Assembly: GCA_947494445.1 (NCBI GenBank)
Contig: CANLVD010000005.1
Location: 120,947 to 184,946, forward strand
Direction: 5' to 3'
Length of the DNA stretch: 64,000 nt
From: an uncultured Paracoccaceae bacterium
GTDB taxonomy: Bacteria > Pseudomonadota > Alphaproteobacteria > Rhodobacterales > Rhodobacteraceae
Of this stretch, positions 56,421 through 64,000 are shown piece by piece. Positions within the stretch are counted from its first letter, which is position 1, and each line of letters starts with the position of its first letter. The translations under genes and the position numbers were made by a program. Under the pieces are notes generated by a model. The model did not search any database, had not been told where the DNA came from, and saw only the letters and a list, made by a program, of their open reading frames with translations.

Positions 56421-57439
56421 TTGGTATTGTCCTTGGGTGGTTTGGCTGTTGAGCCGCGCGTGATCAGCGGGGCTTCAAGTTTCAGGTGGCAGGGCGGCGT
56501 GTCAGGATCGGCAATGGCGGCCATCAGGGCATCTACCGTGGCAGACACCATCCGTCCGGCAGACTGGCGCACGGTGGTCAGATCATAAGCAGGCCATGCG
56601 GCTTGTGGGACGTCATCGAACCCTACGGCGGAGACATCACCGGGAATGGACAGGCCAAGTTCAAAGCGAAGCACATCCATAACGGCAAAGGCCATGTGGT
56701 CGTTGGCAATGAAAACGGCGGTGGGCGGCTCCGGGTGCGAGAACATGTCACGGGCCGCCGCCTGTGCCCCTTCACGCTTGTAATTGCCAACGGTGCGGGC
56801 ATGAAGCTGCAGGCCGTGTGCTGAAAGACCTGATGTAAATCCGTCCTCGCGGTCACGCTGGGTCGATGCGCCCTCCCATCCTGCGATATATCCGACCCGG
56901 TTATGGCCAAGTGCCACAAGGTGATCTGCGACCGCCCGCCCGCCAGCGTAGTTGTCTGATACGATATGGCTGAGACGGGTGTCATCCTGTGCGCGGTTGA
57001 AGAGCACGACAGGAATGCCTGCCGCCAGGCAGCGTTCTGCCAGTTCAGAAGAAAGCGCGACAGAGGCCATGACGATGCCATCAACCTGATAATCCAGAAT
57101 TTCTTCAAGCACCTTTTCAATGTTGCCAGCGGTTTGCGAGGCCATGAACATCAGAACGTGGTAGCCTTGGTCCTGAAGCGCGTTGGAGAGTTTCTCCAGC
57201 GCGTCGGGGTAAAAATTGTTGTCGAGATAGGCCACAACCAGCCCGATGATACGAGATTTCCCGGTGATCAGGGACCGGGCCAGAATGTTGGGCCTGTATC
57301 CCAGTTGATCAGCTGCCCGGCGTACCTTTTCTGCCGTCTTGGCCGACACGGATGCGCCGGGTGTAAACACCCGACTGACCGCGGACTGGCTGACACCTGC
57401 CGCGCGGGCAACATCTATGGAGGTGATCCGCTCAGGCAT
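56417..57439 (-). CDS. LacI-family transcriptional regulator
   Basis: 340 residues. The LacI HTH is at residues 4-50 (TSIDVARAAGVSQSAVSRVF, hinge helix with RPNILARSLITGKS), followed by the sugar-binding-protein-like effector domain with FIANDHMAFAVMDVLRFELG and GDVSAVGFDDVPQAAWPAYD. It presumably controls the neighbouring transport/enzyme cluster in response to its substrate. The intergenic region just upstream carries a perfect ATGCGC-N5-GCGCAT dyad. Confidence 0.92.
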   Translation of the reverse strand: MPERITSIDVARAAGVSQSAVSRVFTPGASVSAKTAEKVRRAADQLGYRPNILARSLITGKSRIIGLVVAYLDNNFYPDALEKLSNALQDQGYHVLMFMASQTAGNIEKVLEEILDYQVDGIVMASVALSSELAERCLAAGIPVVLFNRAQDDTRLSHIVSDNYAGGRAVADHLVALGHNRVGYIAGWEGASTQRDREDGFTSGLSAHGLQLHARTVGNYKREGAQAAARDMFSHPEPPTAVFIANDHMAFAVMDVLRFELGLSIPGDVSAVGFDDVPQAAWPAYDLTTVRQSAGRMVSATVDALMAAIADPDTPPCHLKLEAPLITRGSTAKPPKDNTK

Positions 57440-57464
57440 GCCGGATATCCATCAGATCCATGGA

Positions 57465-57481
57465 ATGCGCTGATCGCGCAT
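57465..57481. promoter_or_regulatory. Probable LacI-type operator
   Basis: ATGCGC (57465-57470), five bases, GCGCAT (57476-57481): a perfect 17-base dyad 26 bases upstream of the LacI-type start codon. Size and centre resemble LacI-family operators, so autoregulation is likely. I did not find a second copy inside the window by eye. Confidence 0.55.
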
Positions 57482-57547
57482 GTGCCATTTGAGCCCTCCG
57501 GGCGCGGGGGGACCTGACAACCACGGGAAAGGGCAGGATCAGCTTCA

Positions 57548-58312
57548 TCAATCTGCAGTCCAGCCGCCGTCAACCAGAAGCGAGGTGCCTGTTACCAATG
57601 CGCTGGCATCCGTTGCGAGGTAGACCACTGCGCCCATGATGTCCTCGACGGTTCCGGTGCGGCCCAGCTTGATCTTTTCCTCGATCCATTTGACCCGCTC
57701 TGGCTGCGAGAATGTCTGTTCTGTCAGGGGCGTGCGGATGAAGGTCGGGCAGATTGTGTTGATGCGGATTTGTTTCGGGCCCCATTCAATCGCCATCGAT
57801 TTTGTGAAGCCCTCAACGGCGTGTTTTGTGCTGCAATAGACCGCCCGGTCAATACCGCCGACATGGGCCATCTGGCTGGAGATCGTGATCAGCGAGCCGG
57901 GTTTGCCTGCTTTCAGCAACCCCTTGGCGACGGCTTGAGCAAGAAAATAGGCGCCCTTGATGTTGATGTCTACGACCTTGTCGAAATCCTCAACCGACGT
58001 CTCGCAGGCTGGAGAGTGGATCGCAAGGCCTGCCGAATTGACCAACACGTCGAACGGGCCTTCGGCATCCACCAGCGCCTGCGTGGCCTCGACATCCGCG
58101 ATGTCGAGGGACCGCGCCTGCGCGGTCCAGCCTTCTGCCTGGAAGGCTGCCACGGCCTCCTCAAGCGGAGCGCTCCGGCGCGCGGCAAGGGTCACGTCCG
58201 CACCCGCTTCCGCCAGGGCAACCGCACAGCCCAGCCCGATACCTGATGAGGCTCCGGCAACAAGGGCGCGTTTTCCATCCAGTCGGAATGAAGGGGTGCG
58301 GGGCAGATCCAT
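57548..58312 (-). CDS. Short-chain dehydrogenase/reductase (SDR)
   Basis: 254 residues. The Rossmann motif AGASSGIGLGCAVALAEAGA is at residues 17-36, NSAGL near residue 95, and the catalytic serine and Tyr-x-x-x-Lys are in TISSQMAHVGGIDRAVYCST followed by K. The C-terminus DGGWTAD is typical. It oxidises or reduces an alcohol/keto group of the pathway compound; the substrate is not known. The ATG at 58312 was chosen because the 11 upstream residues do not belong to the fold. It lies 11 bases after the VOC gene. Confidence 0.9.
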   Translation of the reverse strand: MDLPRTPSFRLDGKRALVAGASSGIGLGCAVALAEAGADVTLAARRSAPLEEAVAAFQAEGWTAQARSLDIADVEATQALVDAEGPFDVLVNSAGLAIHSPACETSVEDFDKVVDINIKGAYFLAQAVAKGLLKAGKPGSLITISSQMAHVGGIDRAVYCSTKHAVEGFTKSMAIEWGPKQIRINTICPTFIRTPLTEQTFSQPERVKWIEEKIKLGRTGTVEDIMGAVVYLATDASALVTGTSLLVDGGWTAD

Positions 58313-58323
58313 TGTCTTTGTCC

Positions 58324-58755
58324 TCAAGCTGTCACGCCATTCCACTGGAACTCGTCATTTGGTCCCAGCGTGGCAAAAGGATTGTGGGCCACTTCCCAGA
58401 TGTGTCCGTCGGGATCTTTGAAATAGCCGCCATAGCCACCCCAGAACACTTCATGGGCCTCTTTGATGATCTCGGCACCAGCAGCCCGTGCGGCAACCAT
58501 GACTGCATCGACTGTCTCGCGATCCGCTTGATTGCACGACAGGGTCGCAGCTCCCGATCCCGCCGGGAGGTCGGCTCCGATGTCTTGGGACAGCTCGGCG
58601 CGCGGGTACAGTCCCAGGGTCGCGCCAAAAAGATCATAAGCTACCAGTTCCGGAGGGCAGTTCTCCGCCCGTTCCCAGCCGAGTGCATCGTAAAAGGCCG
58701 CCGCACGGTCCAGATCATCGACACCGAGTGTAATCAGATGCACACGTTGTTTCAT
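58324..58755 (-). CDS. VOC (glyoxalase/bleomycin-resistance fold) protein
   Basis: 143 residues. VHLITLGVDDLDRAAAFYDA at the start and FWGGYGGYFKDPDGHIWEVA at the end are the two beta-alpha-beta-beta-beta modules, with metal-ligand candidates His (near the start) and the final Glu. It could be an isomerase, dioxygenase or lyase. The ATG at 58755 overlaps the stop of the preceding SnoaL gene (TGATG); a GTG three bases earlier is also possible. Confidence 0.85.
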   Translation of the reverse strand: MKQRVHLITLGVDDLDRAAAFYDALGWERAENCPPELVAYDLFGATLGLYPRAELSQDIGADLPAGSGAATLSCNQADRETVDAVMVAARAAGAEIIKEAHEVFWGGYGGYFKDPDGHIWEVAHNPFATLGPNDEFQWNGVTA

Positions 58756-59795
58756 CACAGTTCCCCAAATGTCTGACGGGCCACTCCGGGTGCCGATGTC
58801 ATCTCGCGCATCCGGGCCAGAACATCGACGCCGATCTGGTCGTAAAGATGCAGCAGATCGACCAGAACCCAGTTCTCACGGATGCGACCCTCTTCCAGAC
58901 GCCAGAAGTCCAGACTGCGCATCTCGACCTTCTTTCCCGCAGGTGCGATGCCCATCCAGCCACCATGGGTGATGGTCTGCAGCATGTCGGGCCAGCCGGT
59001 GACGGCGGCATATTGGCCATCGCCGAAGAAGTGGTATTCGATCTCGTCGACATATTGTCCGCGATCCGGCATGCCGTTCAGAAACGGGATCTGGTGCCAG
59101 TTGCGAAATCCTGCAACGCCGCGGCCCGAGCCGATGCCAGCAGGTCCATACCACATCATTTTCGGGTGCCAGTAGCGATCCATTTCCATCACTTCCGGCC
59201 CGCCTTGGGAAGGGTGCTGTTTCATGGCCGTGAGCATGTCGATGATGTGCTGGCATGTGGCCATGGAGGCCGTTTCCTGCCACGGTCCCGGCACGATGCC
59301 ATCCTGACTGGCCGGTCCGGGGATGTGCCAGTTGCGTCCCAATGAAGGGGCCATGGGCCAGGCGCGGGCCTGCATCATCACTTCGGGTATGTCCCAGAGC
59401 GCCTGTATTTCAGTGATCTCTCCGTTTTCAAAACGGAAAAACTCGTGGTGGCGCATGTGCACGATGTGTCCGGTCGGCGGGATGTCCAGCCATGGCCGCG
59501 TGAACGTACCGGTGTAGAACCCGCCGCAGCCCACCCAATGAGCACCTTCGGGCGTGGGACCTGCCATGACGATATGATCACGCCGTTCCAGATCAGGCAG
59601 CGCGTGATGCAGTGGCTTCAATACGGTGTCGTAAAAGCTCTCCTGTCCACGACCCTCACCCAGCGGGTGCTGAAATCGCCAAAGCACATTGTCTGACATA
59701 ACGCCTTCGATGGCCCGGCGGACAGCATCAGGTGCAAAGTCATATAAAGCTGCCCGCAGGGGCGCGATCAGTGCCTTGTGCTGATCCGGTATCAT
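58755..59795 (-). CDS. SnoaL/NTF2-like protein 2, two-domain
   Basis: 346 residues, again with two NTF2-like halves: about 1-160 ([20 protein letters not shown], then [20 protein letters not shown]) and about 180-340 ([20 protein letters not shown], then [20 protein letters not shown]). The two aromatic/acidic strands ending in xxFWxxxxGxIxExW are the SnoaL family signature. It is coupled by 4 bases to the dehydrogenase gene and by TGATG to the VOC gene. Reaction unknown. Confidence 0.8.
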   Translation of the reverse strand: MIPDQHKALIAPLRAALYDFAPDAVRRAIEGVMSDNVLWRFQHPLGEGRGQESFYDTVLKPLHHALPDLERRDHIVMAGPTPEGAHWVGCGGFYTGTFTRPWLDIPPTGHIVHMRHHEFFRFENGEITEIQALWDIPEVMMQARAWPMAPSLGRNWHIPGPASQDGIVPGPWQETASMATCQHIIDMLTAMKQHPSQGGPEVMEMDRYWHPKMMWYGPAGIGSGRGVAGFRNWHQIPFLNGMPDRGQYVDEIEYHFFGDGQYAAVTGWPDMLQTITHGGWMGIAPAGKKVEMRSLDFWRLEEGRIRENWVLVDLLHLYDQIGVDVLARMREMTSAPGVARQTFGEL

Positions 59796-61117
59796 TCAGC
59801 GGCTTCTCGGTAGGGTGCGCCGGTGCCGTAAGGAATGTTCAGCCCGCCATAGCGGCGCACGCGAATGTTGCACTGTTCGGCATGGCCCACGAAGCCCTCC
59901 AACATGCACAGACGCGAGCCATATTCCCCGATCAGGGTTGCGGCCTCGTCACTGGTGATCTTCTGGTAGGAATGCGTCTTGAGGAACTTGCCGACCCAAA
60001 GTCCGCCCGTGTAACGCCCGGCCTTTTTGGTGGGCAGCGTGTGGTTGGTGCCGATGACCTTGTCCCCGTTCGAGACATTGGTCCGCGGCCCCAGAAACAG
60101 CGCGCCATAGCAGGTCATATTGTCGAGAAACCAGTCATCCCGGTCGGTCATGACCTGCACATGCTCCGAGGCAATGTCATCGGCGACTGCTAGCATCTCA
60201 TCATAGCCTTCGCACAGGATCACCTCGCCATAATCCTCCCAGCTTTTCGATGCCGTGTCGGCTGTGGGCAGGATCTTCAGGATGCGGTCAATCTCGGCCA
60301 ACGTGTCTTTGGCAAGCTTCTCCGAGTTGGTCACCAGAACGGCAGGGGAATTGTAGCCATGTTCGGCCTGACCCAGCAGATCCGTCGCGCATAATTCGCC
60401 GTCCACGGTGTCATCGGCGATGACCATTGTCTCCGTCGGACCGGCAAAGAGATCGATGCCAACGCGCCCGAAAAGCTGCCTTTTGGCTTCAGCCACGAAG
60501 GCGTTGCCCGGACCCACGAGCATATGGACAGGATCCATCGTCTCGGTTCCGATGGCCATGGCCCCCACGGCCTGAATGCCGCCGAGCACATAGATCTCAT
60601 GCGCACCGCCCAGATGCATGGCGGCAATCACTGCCGGGTTGGGTTTGCCCTGAAAAGGTGGTGTGCAGGCGACAATGCGCGGAACTTTGGCAACAGATGC
60701 CGTGGCAACTGACATATGGGCCGATGCCACCATAGGGAATTTGCCACCCGGTACGTAGCAGCCGACCGATTGGACGGGAATGTTCTTGTGCCCGAGGATC
60801 ACGCCGGGCATTGGCTCCACCTCGATGTCGAGCATGGAATCGCGTTGGGCCTGCGCGAATTTGCGCACCTGTTCCTGAGCGAACTTGATGTCTTCCAGTT
60901 CGCGCGCAGTGAGTTGCGCGATCAGGGCATCGATCTGGTCCTGGGACAGTCGAAAACTTTCAGGTGAGTAATTGTCGAACTTCTCCGACAGGTCCCGCAC
61001 CGCCGCATCGCCGCGCGTCTCGATGTCGGTGAGCGTTGCCTCGACGCTGGCGCGGACCTTGGCGTCATCCTTGGCCCGTTCCGCATCGGGCTTTCCACGT
61101 TTGAGATAGGTCGGCAT
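59792..61117 (-). CDS. Histidinol dehydrogenase-family alcohol dehydrogenase (HpsN-like)
   Basis: 441 residues of the HisD fold. Motifs: [20 protein letters not shown] near residue 115, [20 protein letters not shown] near residue 205, [17 protein letters not shown] with zinc ligands Gln/His near residue 255, and [10 protein letters not shown] with the catalytic Glu-His pair near residue 325. No his genes are nearby, and catabolic homologues of this branch oxidise polyols such as 2,3-dihydroxypropanesulfonate in two NAD-dependent steps to a carboxylate. I infer oxidation of a primary alcohol of the imported compound. GGAGA lies 6 bases before the ATG. Confidence 0.88.
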   Translation of the reverse strand: MPTYLKRGKPDAERAKDDAKVRASVEATLTDIETRGDAAVRDLSEKFDNYSPESFRLSQDQIDALIAQLTARELEDIKFAQEQVRKFAQAQRDSMLDIEVEPMPGVILGHKNIPVQSVGCYVPGGKFPMVASAHMSVATASVAKVPRIVACTPPFQGKPNPAVIAAMHLGGAHEIYVLGGIQAVGAMAIGTETMDPVHMLVGPGNAFVAEAKRQLFGRVGIDLFAGPTETMVIADDTVDGELCATDLLGQAEHGYNSPAVLVTNSEKLAKDTLAEIDRILKILPTADTASKSWEDYGEVILCEGYDEMLAVADDIASEHVQVMTDRDDWFLDNMTCYGALFLGPRTNVSNGDKVIGTNHTLPTKKAGRYTGGLWVGKFLKTHSYQKITSDEAATLIGEYGSRLCMLEGFVGHAEQCNIRVRRYGGLNIPYGTGAPYREAAE

Positions 61118-61165
61118 GTCAGTCTCCGCTCAAGTCTTTTTGTCTGGTGAAACCGGTTTCTCGGC

Positions 61166-61696
61166 TCAGGTCCGGGGGCTGGGCGGGGTCTTATCACCGC
61201 GGTCGAAGGCTTCCCAGCCCTCTCCGCTGAAGACATCAACGCCGAGCTGGGCCAGCACATGGGGAAAATCGACCATCACCCAATTGTCCACTATTTTTCC
61301 ATCCACCACTTTCCAGAAATCCATGTACCGGATCTCGACTCGCTTGCCGGTGGCCTCAAGCCCCATGAATGGTCCGTGATGCGTGGCTTCCTGCCGGCCA
61401 AAGGCGGCAGCCCATTCGCCCATGTAGAGCCGCGCTTCGTCAATGCAGACCTTGTCACCAAAGGCTGCCTGAAACGGTTTTTGCCAGTTGTCCTGAAATT
61501 CACGCAAGCCGGTCTTGGTCCCGCAACCCTGATTGCCGCGCCAGGCGAAGGTCTCGGAGAAGAACTCGCCGATATCGGCAATCCGGTGATCATTCAACCC
61601 GTCGACCATGCCTTCGATCACAGCGCGGGTGGCGTCTGTCTTAGACATGTCGGTGTCACGGCTGAGCGTGGCCTGTTCGGGACGGGAGCCTTTCAT
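61166..61696 (-). CDS. SnoaL/NTF2-like protein 3, single domain (ester cyclase type)
   Basis: 176 residues, one SnoaL-like domain: RAVIEGMVDGLNDHRIADIG, FSETFAWRGNQGCGTKTGLR and RYMDFWKVVDGKIVDNWVMV. The last has the FWxxxDGKIxxNW pattern shared with the other two SnoaL proteins here. The first Met is used, but an internal Met at 61648 is also plausible because the domain starts there. Located between the permease genes and the dehydrogenase gene in the same orientation. Confidence 0.78.
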   Translation of the reverse strand: MKGSRPEQATLSRDTDMSKTDATRAVIEGMVDGLNDHRIADIGEFFSETFAWRGNQGCGTKTGLREFQDNWQKPFQAAFGDKVCIDEARLYMGEWAAAFGRQEATHHGPFMGLEATGKRVEIRYMDFWKVVDGKIVDNWVMVDFPHVLAQLGVDVFSGEGWEAFDRGDKTPPSPRT

Positions 61697-61724
61697 CTGA
61701 GTGTCTTTGCCTCGGCCATCCGGA

Positions 61725-62882
61725 CTATCCTTTCACAGCGCCTGCTGTCAGACCGCTGACGATCTGGCGCTGGAAGATCATCACCAGCAGGAACAAGGGT
61801 GCCGTGATCGACACAGCCGCCGCCACGGCCTCGACCTGATCAGTGGTTGTGGTCTCACGGTTGAAATAGCCCGCAATCGCCGGAACCATGGTCTGATTGT
61901 TGGCGTCCAGCAGCAGTGAGGTCACGAGGAAATCGTTGTAGGCCAGAAGGAAAGAGAACAGGCCGGTGGTAATCACGCCCGGCCACATGACCGGCATGAT
62001 GACCCAGCGGAAGGCCTGAAAATGGGTGCAGCCATCGACGCGTGCGGCTTCGTCCAGCTCATTGGGGATGTTCTGGAAAAACGACCGCAGCATCCAGATC
62101 GTGAACGGCTGGTTGATCGAGACCAGCACGGCGATCACGGCCAAAGGCTGGCCGTAAAGCGTTGGCGCATTCTCTCCCAGTATGGGTTTGAGGATTTCAG
62201 CTGAGTTGATGAAAACGGGCAGATAGCCTGCAACCAGAACTGAATGGGGCAGGGCGCGGAAAATCAGCGCGATGATCAGGATCCAGAAGGCAAGGTTCGA
62301 GCCTGAACGCGCAAGACCGTATCCTGCCAGCGTGCCTACGGTCAGCGAGATGGTGACAACACCCGCAGTGACAAAAAGTGAGTTCAGGAAGTTGTCATAG
62401 AACTGATTCTCGATCCAGACGGCCTTGTAGTGTTCGGTGGACAGTCCGAGGATCTTGGTGCCAAGCGGTCCGGTGAGTGAATTCAACACGCCTGTTATCA
62501 GTGGCAGAATGCCAAAGAAGACGATTAGAAAACCAAGCGCAAAACCGATCACGCCGATCAGCCAGCCGAGCCAGACCTGCCCTCCCGGGGCAAACCGTTT
62601 GCAAGCCCCGGGCAACCAGCCGAGCGCCAGCTTCACTGTTGCATAGAGAACGGCGACGCCAAGCAGGATGTCGATGATCGACAGGCCGTTGCCCATGGCC
62701 CGGGTCTCGGGCCCGAAGATGACGCTGAGCGGGTTTGAGGCAAAGGCATCGATCGGTGTCTTGAAGCTCATCACCGCGATCCAGAAGATCGGGAATGCGG
62801 CGAGCAGGCACCAGAACCCAAGGAAACCGGCGGAGGCCAGTCGCAGGGAAAGGGGCTGGCGCAGGGCGCGTGGGGTGCTCAT
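61725..62882 (-). CDS. Carbohydrate-type ABC transporter permease (MalG-like) with extra membrane segments
   Basis: 385 residues, about 100 longer than most MalG-type permeases. After the first span (residues 12-37) an insert of roughly residues 60-150 carries two further hydrophobic stretches (LSIIDILLGVAVLYATVKLA and WLGWLIGVIGFALGFLIVFF). The normal domain follows, with the EAA loop NELDEAARVDGCTHFQAFRW. That loop contacts the ATPase subunit, which is not in the window. It pairs with the permease encoded just upstream. Substrate presumed to be a polyol or sugar-like compound. Confidence 0.9.
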   Translation of the reverse strand: MSTPRALRQPLSLRLASAGFLGFWCLLAAFPIFWIAVMSFKTPIDAFASNPLSVIFGPETRAMGNGLSIIDILLGVAVLYATVKLALGWLPGACKRFAPGGQVWLGWLIGVIGFALGFLIVFFGILPLITGVLNSLTGPLGTKILGLSTEHYKAVWIENQFYDNFLNSLFVTAGVVTISLTVGTLAGYGLARSGSNLAFWILIIALIFRALPHSVLVAGYLPVFINSAEILKPILGENAPTLYGQPLAVIAVLVSINQPFTIWMLRSFFQNIPNELDEAARVDGCTHFQAFRWVIMPVMWPGVITTGLFSFLLAYNDFLVTSLLLDANNQTMVPAIAGYFNRETTTTDQVEAVAAAVSITAPLFLLVMIFQRQIVSGLTAGAVKG

Positions 62883-62917
62883 TTCGCTGGCTCCTGTCTG
62901 TGCGGAAAGGTCAGGCC

Positions 62918-62945
62918 GCCTCCGGCGGGAGTATTTTGGGAAAAT
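62918..62945 (+). repeat. Copy 2 of the GCCTCCGGCGGG intergenic repeat
   Basis: GCCTCCGGCGGGAGTATTTT followed by GGGAAAAT, in the 76-base gap between the two permease genes. It shares the GC-rich core and the TATTT box with the copy at 11758-11786. It interrupts an otherwise tight operon. Confidence 0.6.
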
Positions 62946-62958
62946 CGAAGCATCATGA

Positions 62959-63978
62959 TCATGCCCCTTTATGGTCGCGCCAGGTCCGGCGCAGAAGCGG
63001 GATCAGCAGGATCACGATGCCCACCATGGTCAACATGGCCGAGGCCGAGGCCCGGCTGATCGACCGGTTGCCGCTGTCGTCGGGGGTCAGCAGGTCATAG
63101 GTCAGCCATTGCAGCGAGATCCGGTGTGCCTGAGATGAGAAGCCGATGATCTCTTCAAAGGCGCGGTAGCAATCCATCAGGTGAATGAGGGAAATGAAGA
63201 TGATGAGCGGCATCAGATGCGGGATGATGACGAATTTCAGACGCTCCCAACGGGATGCCCCGTCGATGATGGCACTTTCCAGAGTGTCCTGATTGACCGT
63301 CTGCAGGCCAGCGTAGAAGATGACGAAGGCAAAGGGTGCCACATGCCAGACCCGGTAGAAGAGCATCAGCAACTCGATCGTCCAGCCCTGCGCGAACATC
63401 GAGATGTCACGCATCAGGGCCCATTCCAGAAATGCCGTCATGATGCCGTCGCCGATGAAGAGCCAGCGGATTGACAGCGCGCCGATCACCGGAGTGATGA
63501 TGAAGGGCAGGAGCGAGATGAAGATCACAGGGCCGCGGATGCGTTTCGAGGCATTGTTCACAGCGACCGCGATGGCCAGCCCCACGATGATCACCAGAGG
63601 CAGCGTCACCAGGGTGAAGGTGAGCGTGAAGCGCAGGGCCTTCCAAAAGTCGATGGTCAAGAGCGATGAGATGTTGCCGTTGCTCAACGCTTCCCAGGCG
63701 CGCGCCGGTTCCAGAACATTGCGATAGGACTGCAGGCCGACATAGCTGGTTTGCGTGACCATCTGACCGGCATCATCGAGAATGGGTCTGGTCTTGATTT
63801 CGGTCACACAGGTTTGTTCCAGAAACCCCGGCGTGCAGGTTTCCACTTCCACGGATTCGAACACCGGCTGGGTGACATAGAAGCTTTGCAGGAACACGCT
63901 GATCAGTGGTGCGGCGATGAAAAGCAGCATCAGGAAGATCGACGGGCCGACGAACCAGGCGAATGTCTTGAATTTCAT
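62959..63978 (-). CDS. Carbohydrate-type ABC transporter permease (MalF-like)
   Basis: 339 residues with about 6-7 membrane spans. An N-terminal span (FAWFVGPSIFLMLLFIAAPL) is followed by a periplasmic loop of about 60 residues with two cysteines (VEVETCTPGFLEQTCVTEIK), probably a disulfide. The EAA loop is ESAIIDGASRWERLKFVIIP near residue 240. It forms the heterodimeric channel with the MalG-like partner. The 22 bases to the right edge hold no gene start; a binding-protein gene is expected beyond. Confidence 0.9.
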   Translation of the reverse strand: MKFKTFAWFVGPSIFLMLLFIAAPLISVFLQSFYVTQPVFESVEVETCTPGFLEQTCVTEIKTRPILDDAGQMVTQTSYVGLQSYRNVLEPARAWEALSNGNISSLLTIDFWKALRFTLTFTLVTLPLVIIVGLAIAVAVNNASKRIRGPVIFISLLPFIITPVIGALSIRWLFIGDGIMTAFLEWALMRDISMFAQGWTIELLMLFYRVWHVAPFAFVIFYAGLQTVNQDTLESAIIDGASRWERLKFVIIPHLMPLIIFISLIHLMDCYRAFEEIIGFSSQAHRISLQWLTYDLLTPDDSGNRSISRASASAMLTMVGIVILLIPLLRRTWRDHKGA

Positions 63979-64000
63979 GACAGGCCCCCCTGAGGTGCGA

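Noticed and set aside
59792..61117. Histidine biosynthesis hisD
   Set aside because: No other his genes nearby; the context is a transporter and catabolic enzymes, and the sequence resembles the polyol-oxidising branch of the family.

Overview
The window comes from an alphaproteobacterium of the Rhodobacteraceae (Roseobacter group). It carries a Rhodobacter-type gene transfer agent (GTA) cluster, a tripartite tricarboxylate (Tct) transporter and a TRAP transporter, two IalB-family periplasmic proteins, a pyrrolysine-free MttB homologue, and the GC-rich codon use of that group. All genes are chromosomal in character. I saw no rRNA, tRNA, CRISPR array, transposase or integrase.

Layout. (1) 1-6873, minus strand: the front half of a GTA head/tail-connector cluster, from small terminase g1 to the first codons of major tail protein g9, with one extra small gene between capsid and g6. 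A sigma70-like promoter followed by an intrinsic terminator sits in front of g1. (2) 7041-13981: the fatty-acid/envelope genes, split into a minus-strand half (fabF-mltG) and a plus-strand half (fabD-fabG-acpP). Between them lie an ECF sigma/anti-sigma pair and a YceI-cytochrome c fusion. (3) 14045-19221: a TctCBA uptake operon joined to AtuA-like and DUF4387 genes. (4) 19373-26410: DUF1045/phnM divergent pair, a LysR regulator, an MttB-like methyltransferase and a dimethylglycine/sarcosine dehydrogenase-type FAD-GcvT protein. (5) 26415-32891: a complete malonate utilisation locus (GntR regulator, TRAP transporter, malonyl-CoA decarboxylase, malonyl-CoA synthetase) with a palindromic operator. 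(6) 33158-55466: a two-partner secretion (TPS) locus in the order IalB-like, TpsB, IalB-like, then a 5950-residue TpsA adhesin of almost 18 kb. It is followed by a 46-residue membrane or lipopeptide ORF on the other strand and an XRE-TPR regulator. (7) 55458-63978, minus strand: a catabolic cluster with a sugar-type ABC transporter (two permeases), a histidinol-dehydrogenase-family enzyme, an SDR, a VOC protein, three SnoaL/NTF2-like proteins and a LacI regulator. Its first gene(s) lie beyond the right edge.

The best candidates for something undescribed are the TPS locus with its two IalB-like proteins and possible shared control elements, the promoter-terminator arrangement at the head of the GTA cluster, and the SnoaL-rich catabolic cluster of unknown substrate. 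Start sites were corrected where a ribosome binding site or family length called for it. Family assignments are from sequence recognition only, with no database search.
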